Shown here: positions 21,637 to 29,122 of the stretch, piece after piece | How positions within the stretch are numbered: position 1 is the first letter of the stretch | Layout of the letters: the number at the start of each line of letters is the position of its first letter | Source of the DNA: Pyronema omphalodes | Taxonomy: Eukaryota; Ascomycota; Pezizomycetes; Pezizales; Pyronemataceae | Length of the DNA stretch: 40,631 bases | Assembly: GCA_024516155.1 (NCBI GenBank) | Contig: JAJJXM010000139.1 | Coordinates: 1 to 40,631 of the forward strand | Reading direction: 5' to 3' | The notes under the pieces: generated by a model | What the model saw: the letters and a program-made list of their open reading frames with translations, nothing else | Told to the model about the DNA's origin: nothing | Databases searched by the model: none | Position numbers and translations under genes: made by a program

Positions 21637-23644
21637 TTTGTTTGTTTGTTCTCTCATTACTTGTTTGCAACCCGAAGGTTATGACAAGGGACAGATAAAT
21701 ACAAAAGAGAAGAAGAAAGAAATGTAAAAGCAAAAACCCAGTCTCCACCTCTACCAGTCTCCTCCTCTTGATCGTTGTGGTTGTGGGGTCTGTCCCCACT
21801 GTAACTACGGGGGTTTCTTGTCCAAGCGCGTCTGATGTTCCAAGTGCCCTGCTTGCACAGAGGCCGCCTCGCCGGGCTCCTCCCTTTCCTCCTCCCTTCC
21901 CCTCCCATTTTTAACCATTTTTCCTCCTTTATTTCCTCCACAAAGCAAAGACGAAACCAAAGCACAGTTAAACAGCCGCCGGGCCACCCGTGCCCCCACT
22001 CTCCTCTCCTCTCTCACCGCCTCCGCCGGTGTCTCCTGACTCTTTGCCCTTTGGGACACCCGGGCCCGCCCTGCCCCTCTTCTCCTCCCCTCTCTCCCCT
22101 TCTCCTTCCTTCTTCCTCAGCCTCCTCACTGCTCCCCCTCGCCTCTCTCCCCTTCTTGTCGGTGGTGTTGTCAGTCCAAGATTGCCATTCCCAAGCACAA
22201 TCTGGACGTTGATGCCTCCGCTCTTGACGACTTCTGCCCAAGTCTTCTTTGCGGAGGAGGTTGTCGTTCTGGGTTGGTGGGTATTCTTTCCCCGGCCACC
22301 ATTCTTTGTTGTAGGGGTCTTGCTGGGTGTCGCTGCCGTAGGTGTCGTCTCCTTCGCTTTCTGCTTCTTCCTCTGTGTAGCCTTTGCCTCCACAGTCTTC
22401 CATCCGTCGGTCTCAGCAGGGGCAGTGCTTGGGGCGCCGGGTAGAGGTGTGTCCTGAGCAGATGGACTGTCAGGGTGAGGTTCCGGTGTCGCTTCGGTCG
22501 ACGTGATCGCGAGGAGAGGTAGGGGGGACATAGGCTTGAGGGCATCAAGCTTGTCCTGGGCGGCGGTAGTCGCATGTTTCGAGTGCATCAGGCTTCGCAC
22601 CGGTGATGCCGCTCTCGGTTTGTGGTTTACCGGTCTTCTGTTTGTCGGTGAGGTGGGTTCGGTGTTCTGGTCGCTTCCCCTTCGCTTTCTCTTGCCTGGA
22701 GGGTTGCGAACAGCGTCCAGGACATCCTGAATGTCATGTTGGACGACGGACAGTTGCATAGTCATCTCTTCCATCGCTGAGGAAGAGGCCGTGAGGTTCG
22801 GTGAGGGGGGCGCCGAAATGACTTGTTGCTGTTCGTCGATTTTCTTCGTCAGGGCGTCCACAGCAGCCTTGAGAGCTGCTGTTTCTGCCTGTGTAGAGTC
22901 GTATGCTGCGCGCAGCTTCGTGTTTTCGCTGGTCAGAATGTCGAAGTTCGTCATCATGACGTCGAATCTGTAGTGCATCTCATCGCTGTTGTTGCGTATG
23001 GTGTCCTCGAGGGCATTGAAGCGTCGCTGTGTGTCCCGGTGGACCTGTTGTATCCCCAGGAAGCTTGCTCCTGTGAAAAGCGGTTCATGTTCACAGAACA
23101 GGGCGCTCAAGCTGCTATCGTTGTCGTCTTTTTCGATAGCGTCTCGCATAGCAATAACCAGATCGCGGCGAAATTCTCTGAATCGGTTGTGCTCAGGTGT
23201 CGCTTGCTGCTGGTGTGTTGAAGCCGAAGGAACTGGTGATCCTGCCAAGACCACGCTCTGGAAGGGCTTTCCAGCGATGTTTCCATCAACTTCATCAACT
23301 TTTCCATCTCTTTCATCAAATGTAGGATTAGATCCATCATGAGGAAGGTCGGCTAGAACATTGTACGCGTTTTCGGACCGTTTCGATCGTCGGGCGTTGT
23401 TCTGTCGTTGTTTTGGCGACATTTCGTGAGGTGGGGTAAGCCAAAACTCGTGAAAACTCTGATTTTGCGACAAAAGTCAACAAAAACAACGTAGAATTCC
23501 CTGAAAATTCAGAGAATAACGTAACAGAGTGCTGCGAATCCGAATCCGATGAGAAAACCGGGGGTTTCGGTGCTCGTTGTTGAGAATGCAGGGGGGGGGG
23601 GGTCGCCGTTGCCGTGTGGTTTTTTCCAGTGCAGGTTGCGTGGT
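21637..23644 (-). mobile_element. HL-D, full-length half-LINE with an intact ORF
   Basis: 2,008 bases on the minus strand, inserted in the 3' UTR of HL-C with the 14-bp duplication 'ATGAAGAGGAGGAG'. The 5' end is about 23630-23644 ('CCACACGGCAACGGCGACC' plus C run, rc of about 23592-23620). The 3' end is the hairpin AACC-TTCG-GGTT (rc of 21669-21680) followed by (AACA)n (rc of 21637-21652). It encodes one uninterrupted protein, and there is no room for or trace of ORF2. Being full-length, intact and nested in a younger position, it is the best reference copy of the family in this window. Confidence 0.92.
21968..23422 (-). CDS. Half-LINE gag-like coiled-coil protein, intact (484 aa)
   Basis: Start ATG 23422; the frame is open 17 codons further upstream but without an ATG. 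Order of visible parts: a basic N-terminus; 'NAYNVLADLP' (19-28), reminiscent of the short motif near the N-terminus of fungal LINE ORF1 proteins; variable segment type 1 (79-117); a long heptad-like helix (about 126-200) ending 'KKIDEQQQ', predicted coiled coil; a second helix-prone stretch (about 215-240); the basic 'PGKRKRRG' (242-249); a Ser/Thr/Pro-rich linker; 'KTWAEVVKSGG' (393-403), again as in LINE ORF1 proteins; and an R/G/E-rich tail (422-480). No zinc knuckle, RRM core, endonuclease or polymerase motif is present. Likely role: RNA binding and assembly of its own transcript into a particle. It could instead be a decoy or dead-weight protein. Function is inference. Confidence 0.72.
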   Translation of the reverse strand: MSPKQRQNNARRSKRSENAYNVLADLPHDGSNPTFDERDGKVDEVDGNIAGKPFQSVVLAGSPVPSASTHQQQATPEHNRFREFRRDLVIAMRDAIEKDDNDSSLSALFCEHEPLFTGASFLGIQQVHRDTQRRFNALEDTIRNNSDEMHYRFDVMMTNFDILTSENTKLRAAYDSTQAETAALKAAVDALTKKIDEQQQVISAPPSPNLTASSSAMEEMTMQLSVVQHDIQDVLDAVRNPPGKRKRRGSDQNTEPTSPTNRRPVNHKPRAASPVRSLMHSKHATTAAQDKLDALKPMSPLPLLAITSTEATPEPHPDSPSAQDTPLPGAPSTAPAETDGWKTVEAKATQRKKQKAKETTPTAATPSKTPTTKNGGRGKNTHQPRTTTSSAKKTWAEVVKSGGINVQIVLGNGNLGLTTPPTRRGERRGGAVRRLRKKEGEGERGEEKRGRAGPGVPKGKESGDTGGGGERGEESGGTGGPAAV

Positions 23645-23784
23645 ATGAAGAGGAGGAGGATAGTAGAGGCGGAGACGGGGTTTTTGCTTTTACGTTTCTT
23701 TCTTCTTCTCTTTTGTATTTATCTGTCCCTTGTCATAACCTTAAGGTTGCAAACAAGTAATGAGAAAACAAACAAACAAACAAA

Positions 23785-25332
23785 CCGTGTAGACTCGCAC
23801 GATACGAGACAGGTCTGACCCCTTCCGCAACGAGACTGATATACCAGGCGTGTGTCCAGTCCAGAACGGACTTTGGCGCGGAGATATGGTGGTACAATCA
23901 GAGAGACCTAGCCAACATCCTTCAAACACAGCAAAACGCAGCACTCCGCCGGATCCTCAACGCATTCGCCTCCACACCCATCCTGGCCCTCCATAACGAA
24001 GCGGCGATTCCCCCAGTACCGACCCGGCTTGACAACCGGCAGCGGAAGTACGCTCTTCAAATCCTCACCCTCCCGACTTCACACCCAATCGTCGAGCGAT
24101 GCCCCGTCTCCTTTCCCGCTCCCGGAGCCGACAAAGCCTCCAAAAACACCGACAAGGAGTACGACCACCCATGGCATCTGGCCGTACGCCCCCCGACCCG
24201 CCTCGTCCACACCCTCCACACCCTCTCCCCATGGATCGCACGCAACGCCGAGATCGAAGACACCTCGCAGGACGTTCCCGACAACGAGTTCGCCACCTCA
24301 ATCACCACCGACATCCCCACCACCCCGAACGACGACGTGATCAACGAACACCTCCTCTTACTACACACCCTCCACCACCGCAACGACAGCATCCTACTCT
24401 ACACGGATGGCTCCAAAATCAACGGCACGACGGGAGCAGGGTACACCATACCCCACGGCCTGCCCCGACCAGTAAGATCCATAGTCCCCATGGGCGACAT
24501 GACCGAAGTCTTCGATGCAGAGGTCACAGCCATCCTCGAAGGCCTTCGCACATGTGTGAAATACACCCTACAACACTGCATATCCGACAGAACGATCCAC
24601 GTCTTCACGGACAACCAGGCTGCCGCTCACAGAACCTCCCACCTACGCCGCGGCCCCGGACAAGACGTCGCCCGGAACATTCACGCAGTCGCTCGCAACC
24701 TCAGCGAATACGGCATCTCCATCACCGTCCACTGGATTCCCGGCCACGCCAGCGTCCCCGGTAACAAAACCGCCGACGACCTGGCCCGTCAAGCCACAAC
24801 GATACAACCTCGCCGACTACCTCCCATCACCATAACATGGCTGCGACAACGGACTGGCGAACGCCACACAAGCGAATGGCAGGAGTGGTACAACTCATCT
24901 GCCAGTCCTGAGATGTACGCAGCCCAACACCGGAGGCGCATGGACACCGCCTACACCGACCATCCCCGATGGCTATCCACAGCCATCCTCGGACTCCGGA
25001 CAGGACACGGGTACTTTCTGAGCTGCCTCGCCCAACCTCCGTCCAACGCATACCCAGCACGCTCATGCAACTGCGCCATCCACCCTCCTCAGACACCTCG
25101 ACACCTCCTCCTAAGTTGCCCCAAGTCCCAGGACGCTCGCACAACCCTCCGACAGGACCTCAAGATCACCCGCTACGCTCGACTTAACATGGAATACATC
25201 CTCAACACCAAACCCGGCACGCAGGCTCTCTCTGATTTCATCTCCGTGACCAAGGTCGCTACCTCGGTCTGGGCCCATACCCGGTTAAACAAAGCTCGCA
25301 GAAGGGAGCAGACCCCCTCTTTCGTTGACTAA
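23785..25332 (+). pseudogene. LINE-A ORF2 C-terminal part: thumb, RNase H, Cys/His motif (about 516 aa, open)
   Basis: The frame is open from the junction at about 23785 to TAA at 25330-25332. It begins in the post-catalytic part of the reverse transcriptase ('ARYETGLTPSATRLIYQAC', 'GAEIWW', 'LQTQQNAALRRILNAF'). An RNase H domain follows with the four acidic positions visible in 'LYTDGSK', 'FDAEVTAI', 'FTDNQAA' and 'GNKTADDLAR', then 'HWIPGHASVPG', and finally the 'CNCAIHPPQTPRHLLLSC' Cys/His motif. There is no in-frame ATG near the start, so it is a fragment, not a gene. Compared with LINE-B about 820 bases, including motifs A-C, are missing between this and 8498. The good state of this frame contrasts with the shifts in the 5' pieces and leaves open that it is a separate, younger 5'-truncated copy. 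Confidence 0.8.
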
Positions 25333-26113
25333 GCTGACCACAGTGACAAACACCTCTCGCGCGCACGAGCCTCAGCTTGTTACACTTTCCTTTTCATTTC
25401 AATTTTCTTTTCATTTTACGTTGGTTCTTATTCAGGTTTTTTTTTTAATTCTCGTCTTGGTTTCATTGCGTTTCCTTTATGTTTTATTTCCTTATCGCAT
25501 TTGTTTGAGTACTTTGCATTTCCAGGGAGAACAGGATCGAAGAGAGCGGGAAGAACGACGAAGGGAGATGTAAGGGAGCGACATGAAGAGAGGGGAACGG
25601 CGGGAGAGACGGGTGGGAGGAAGCGGGACGGCGAGGAGGAGGGCAGTGGGGGAGCTGGTTTTTCGTTCTCTTTGTGTTTTCTTTGTACCCGAGGAGGATT
25701 TCTTTTGTTTCAAAGGGCGGAAGGGGTGGAGAGTAGACCAGGAGAGAGAGGGGAGCGGGGAAGGGGCAGCAGGGGCCGGCGGGAGCAATTGATTCATTTG
25801 TAGCAGAGGAAACAAAGGTGGGAAAAGAAAACTAAAAATGGGAAGGGGAAGGGAGGAGGAAAGGGAGGAACCCGGCGAGGTGGCCTCTGTGCAAGCAGGG
25901 CACTGGAACAGGAGTCGCGATACGGACAACACACCCCAGCAGTAACAGTGGGGACAGACCCCACAACCACAACGATCAAGAGGAGGAGGATGGTAGAGGT
26001 GGAGACTGGGTTTTTGCTTTTATGTTTTATCCTTCTTCTCTTTTGTATTTATCAGTCCCTTGTTATAACCTTAAGGTTGCAAACAAGTAATGAGAAAACA
26101 AACAAACAAACAA
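25333..26113 (+). other. LINE-A 3' UTR and (ACAA)n tail
   Basis: After the ORF2 stop: a pyrimidine/AT-rich stretch (25380-25510), a purine-rich tract (about 25530-25790), then the module shared with half-LINEs. That module has 'CCCGGCGAGGTGGCCTCTGT' (25870-25889), 'CAGTGGGGACAGACCCCAC' (25946-25964), 'TTTTGTATTTATC' (26041-26053), hairpin AACC-TTAA-GGTT (26067-26078) and the tail. From about 25815 on it is nearly the same as the ends of HL-A, HL-C and HL-D. Apparent open frames here are compositional. Confidence 0.78.
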
Positions 26114-27229
26114 CCCACTCTCCTGTCCTCTCTCACCTCATCCGCTGGTGTCTCCTGACTCTTTGCCCTTTGAGTCACCCGGGCCTACCCGGCCCCTCTT
26201 TGCCTCCCCTCTCTCCCCTTCTCCTTCCTTCTTCCTCAGCCTTCTCGCTGCCCCTCCTCGCCTCTCCCCCCTTCTTGTCGGTGGTATTGTAAGTCCAAGA
26301 TTGCCATTCCCCAGCACAATCTGGACATTGATGCCTCCGCTCTTGACGACTTCTGCCCAAGTCCTTTTTGCGGAGGGGGTTGTCTGTCGGGGTTGGTGGG
26401 TATTCTTTCCCCTTCCACCATTCTTTGTGGTAGGGGTCTTGCTGGCTGTCGCTGCCGTAGGTATCGTCTCCTTCGCGTTCTGCTGTTTCCTCTGTGTAGC
26501 CTTCGCCTCCACAGTCTTCCATCCGTTGGTCTCAGCAGGCGCAGTTCTTGGGGCATCGGGTAGAGGTCTGTCCTGAACAGAGGAACTGTCAGGCTGAGGT
26601 TCCGGTGTCGCTTCGGTCGACGTGATTGCCAGGAGAGGTAGGGGGAACATAGGCTTGAGGGCATCAAGGTTGTCCTGGGCGGCGGTAGTCGCATGTTTCG
26701 AGTGCATCAGGCTTCGCATCGGTGATGCCGCTCTCGGTTTGTGGTTCCCCCGTCTTCTGTTTGTCGGTGAGGTGGGTTCGGTGTTCTGGTCGCTGCCCCT
26801 TCGCTTTCTCTCGCCAGGAGGGTTGCGAACAGCGTCCAGGACATCCTGAATGTAATGTTGGACGACGGAAAGTTGCATAGTCATGTCATCCATCGCTGAG
26901 GAAGAGGTCGTGAGGTTCGGTCAGGGGGTCGCCGAAATGACTTGTTGCTGTTCGTTGATTTTCTTCGTCAGGGCGTCCACAGCAGCCTTGAGAGCTGCTG
27001 TTTCTGCCTGTGTAGAGTCGTATGCTGCGCGCAGCATCGCGTTTTCGCCGAGCAGATCGTTGAATTTGGTCATTATGACGTCCAATCTGCCATCATCGAG
27101 GGTTTTGAAGCGTCGCTGTGTGTCCCGGTGGATCTGTTGTATCCCCAGGAAGTTGGCTCCCGTGAGTTCGGCGTAGTTGTCATGGAACAGCTGATCCAGG
27201 GTTACATAGTTGTCATCAGCTGCGACTGA
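26114..27229 (-). mobile_element. HL-E, half-LINE fragment between LINE-A and the chromovirus
   Basis: On the minus strand it runs from the variable segment (27229) to near the end of the ORF (26114). The 3' remainder is cut off by the LINE-A tail and the 5' remainder by the chromovirus LTR. Both cuts look like insertions: LINE-A ends in its own tail, and the LTR ends in TG...CA. HL-E is therefore the oldest visible layer, and its missing ends should lie outside the window on either side. Confidence 0.78.
26138..27229 (-). pseudogene. HL-E gag-like protein fragment with an internal stop
   Basis: The 5' part reads the end of variable segment type 3 ('DDNYVTLDQLFHDNYAELTG'), 'FLGIQQIHRDTQRRFKTL' and then a deletion relative to HL-D: 'RNNSDEMHYRF' is missing at about 27090. 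Next come the coiled coil, and at about 26922 a TGA within 'ISATP-PNLT'. From 26893 a clean frame of 251 codons continues through 'PGERKRRG', 'RTWAEVVKSGG' and the R/G/E-rich tail until the LINE-A junction. Confidence 0.75.
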
Positions 27230-27755
27230 TGTCAGGGACTAGGAACGGACGTTCGAAGAACACGCTGAACATCACCGGGCAGGGGGGACTAGGCGGGCTC
27301 CGGCACACGGGAACGGAAGGACAAGAACCGAAGTGCACGACACACGGCCGGCACACTAGACAAGGACAGGAACAAGGACAAGAATGACGTGAGTCTTGAG
27401 ATGAGAAATCTTATTAAAGGTCGAGGGAAAGTCACAAGACCTTCAATGGAGAACTCAACGACGGGGAGGCAAGCCTCCTTATGTACAAAGGGCGGCCAGC
27501 ACTCTTGCTGGGCTGTCATCCAACATCGCTACATGATCAGCTTCCGTTCTTCATCATTTCACATGCGACGCCACAGCTTCTACAGCTCGTGGTACGTCAT
27601 CCATCATCCATCGGTCAATCATCAACAACGGCACGGCACACACAACAACAGATCGACAACAGAACACGGCACGACAAGGACAACGGCACAACAACGACAA
27701 CGGCACAACAACGACATCAACAAACACAACGGCTCGTCAGCCGTGTGCCGTGACA
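27230..27755 (-). repeat. Chromovirus 3' LTR (526 bp)
   Basis: TG...CA ends with imperfect inverted termini TGTCA/TGACA. On the plus strand, 27640-27735 is a short repeat rich in 'CAACGGCA' and 'ACAACGACA', a low-complexity part of the LTR near its 5' end. Directly outside its 5' end is the polypurine tract. The plus-strand frame 27389-27844 spans the LTR border and is not a gene. Confidence 0.85.
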
Positions 27756-27766
27756 GTACCCCCCCG

Positions 27767-28420
27767 TTAGGCTCGAGTTCCTACGAGAAGAGACGGTTTG
27801 TCTGGGTACAGTTGATGGAAATGTTCGGCGGCCTCGGTGTCTGACAGGTTCGTTTCTGGTTCCCAAGTCGGGGAGTCGTGTCCTGTCCATTTGACGAGGT
27901 ACTGCAGGTTACCTCGGGACCAACGGCTCTCCAGCATTTCGTCGACGGACCATTCATCTTTGCCGTCTACCACTACGGGTAGTGGCGGTGGGATCACTTG
28001 TCCAGGAAGGGGGTCCGAAGGAGGCGGGTTTAATAGTGATACCGAGAACGTCCTATGGTGTTTCATGGTGTCCGGAATATCCAATTCATAGGCGTGGGAT
28101 CCAATGGGCCGAACCACAGTGAAGGGGCCCAGGTGGTTGTTCTCCAGCTTTTTTGATGGTCGGCGGGTCCTCAGGTTGCGTGCGTCCAGCCATACCAGGT
28201 CACTTGGCTTGAAGACCGGCGCGGGGAGTCGAGAGTTCTCGGCGGCTTCCACGTGGCGGGCTTGGGCGTACTTCATTTCTGAACGTAGGATGTCATGGAT
28301 GTGAGACATCCTTTCTGCTACCTCGTTGGCTTTAACTTCCTGAGGGTTCTCGGTCCTGATCTCCAATTCGAACGATCATTTCGGATGTCGGCCGTACAAG
28401 GCAAAAAACGGGGACAGGAT
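27767..28420 (-). pseudogene. Chromovirus pol C-terminus: integrase end and chromodomain
   Basis: The open part, 28366-27767, is about 200 codons. 'DLVWLDARNLRTRRPSKKL' and 'LGPFTVVRPIGSHAYEL' are the GPF/Y-type integrase C-terminus. 'TFSVSLLNPP' leads into a chromodomain, 'EWSVDEMLESRW...LQYLVKWTGHDSPTWEPETNL', followed closely by the stop (TAA, 27769-27767) and the polypurine tract. Chromodomains of such elements read histone marks and steer integration to heterochromatin. The usual aromatic after 'KWxG' is His here. Upstream, 28420-28367 still reads 'PFFALYGRHPK' but a TGA follows at 28379-28377 where a Trp codon is expected. With that stop and the truncation by HL-F it is non-functional. 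Confidence 0.88.
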
Positions 28421-29122
28421 CACACGGCAACGGCGAGCCCCCCCTGCATTCTCAACAACGAGCACCGAAACCCCCCGTTTTCTCATCGGATTCGGATTCG
28501 CAGCACTCTGTTACGTTATTCTCTGAATTTTCAGGGAATTCTACGTTGATTTTGTTGACTTTTGTCGCAAAATCAGAGTTTTCACGAGTTTCGGCTTACC
28601 CCACCTCACGAAATGTCGCCAAAACAACGACAGAACAACGCCCAGCAATCGAAACGGTCCGAAAACGCGTATATTGTTCTAGCCGACCTTCCTCAGGATG
28701 GATCTAATCCTACTTTTGATGGAAGAGATGGAAAAGTTGATGAAGTTGATGGAAACTTCGCTGGAAAACCCTTCCAGAGCGTGGTTCTGGCAGGATCACC
28801 AGTTCCTTCGGCCTAAACACACCAACAACAAGTGACAACTGACCAAAGCCGGTTCAGTACATACCGTCGCAATATTGTATCTGCCATTAATCAGGCAGCC
28901 CTGGTTGATGACAATTATGCCTCCCTTGAGCAACTGTTTTATAACAGCTACCCCGAAGTCACTGGAGCCAGCTTCCTGGGGATACAACAGATCCATCAGG
29001 ACACACCGCGACGCTTCAATACCCTCGATGAATCTATACGCAACAACAGCGATGCGATACACCGCAGATTTGACGCAGGACAAACTTGATGCCCTCAAGT
29101 TAAAGTCCCCCCTACCTCTCCT
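28421..29122 (+). mobile_element. HL-F, half-LINE with a large internal/3' deletion
   Basis: Starts 'CACACGGCAACGGCGAG' plus C run inside the chromovirus. It has the usual 5' UTR and the first ~160 codons, then jumps at about 29075 from 'HRRFD' to the later 'QDKLDALK.KSPLPLL' and stops at about 29122. The next half-LINE, HL-G, starts there. It has no 3' UTR and no tail, so HL-F is not a simple end-to-end insertion; it looks like a deletion or template-switch product joined to HL-G. Confidence 0.78.
28613..29089 (+). pseudogene. HL-F gag-like protein, truncated
   Basis: ATG 28613 ('MSPKQRQNN'); reading stops at TAA 28814-28816 after 'SPVPSA', where other copies have a Ser codon. It continues out of the dead frame from 28832 with type-2 variable segment (28847-28963), 'FLGIQQIHQDTPRRFNTL' and the deletion after 'HRRFD'. 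No product is expected beyond 67 residues. Confidence 0.78.

Larger units (their letters stand above)
10843..23784 (+). mobile_element. HL-C, half-LINE with triplicated 5' region, split by two insertions
   Basis: Pieces: 10843-12754, 20760-21636 and 23659-23784. It starts 'CACCACACGGCAACGGCGAC' and ends with hairpin AACC-TTAA-GGTT (23737-23748) and an (ACAA)n tail. LINE-B(-) is inserted in the middle of its ORF with a 14-bp duplication 'CACCGACAAACAGA' (12741-12754; 20746-20759). HL-D(-) is inserted in its 3' UTR with a 14-bp duplication 'ATGAAGAGGAGGAG' (21623-21636; 23645-23658). Joining the pieces gives the normal half-LINE order. After its tail the sequence returns to LINE-A ORF2 at about 23785. 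Confidence 0.83.
1..26113 (+). mobile_element. LINE-A, Tad1-like non-LTR retrotransposon in five pieces
   Basis: The pieces are 1-411, 1774-1952, 3950-6874, 8289-8498 and 23785-26113. In order they hold the 5' UTR, ORF1 (gag-like with zinc knuckles), ORF2 (endonuclease, start of reverse transcriptase, then thumb region, RNase H and Cys/His motif) and a 3' UTR ending in (ACAA)n. The gaps are filled by two solo LTRs, half-LINE HL-A, and the HL-B/HL-C block. About 820 bases of ORF2, holding reverse transcriptase motifs A, B and C, are absent between 8498 and 23785 when compared with LINE-B. So either a deletion accompanied the insertion, or the last piece is a second, 5'-truncated copy. The 3' tail enters a reverse-strand half-LINE at about 26114. 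The copy is dead. Confidence 0.8.
27230..28420 (-). mobile_element. Chromovirus (Ty3/Gypsy) 3' fragment
   Basis: On the minus strand: end of integrase with a chromodomain (28420-27767), a G-rich polypurine tract (rc of about 27758-27766), then a 526-bp LTR (27755-27230) starting TGTCACGGCA and ending CCCTGACA. Its 5' side is cut at about 28420 by half-LINE HL-F. A target duplication cannot be checked because the other LTR is not in the window; the bases after this LTR are 'ACTGA' (27225-27229, plus strand). Confidence 0.87.

Noticed and set aside
21990..22457. 155-codon frame antisense to the half-LINE ORF, repeated in several copies
   Set aside because: It recurs because the copies are homologous. 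It has no start conserved in context, is made of low-complexity P/S/L/V sequence, and is best explained as a shadow of the R/G/E-rich sense frame.
24099..24764. R/H/P-rich 221-codon frame
   Set aside because: Out-of-frame shadow of the LINE-A RNase H region, which is clearly recognisable in the true frame.
27640..27735. Possible CRISPR-like or satellite array of 'ACAACGGCA' units
   Set aside because: Units are short, irregular and inside the chromovirus LTR; there are no spacers.
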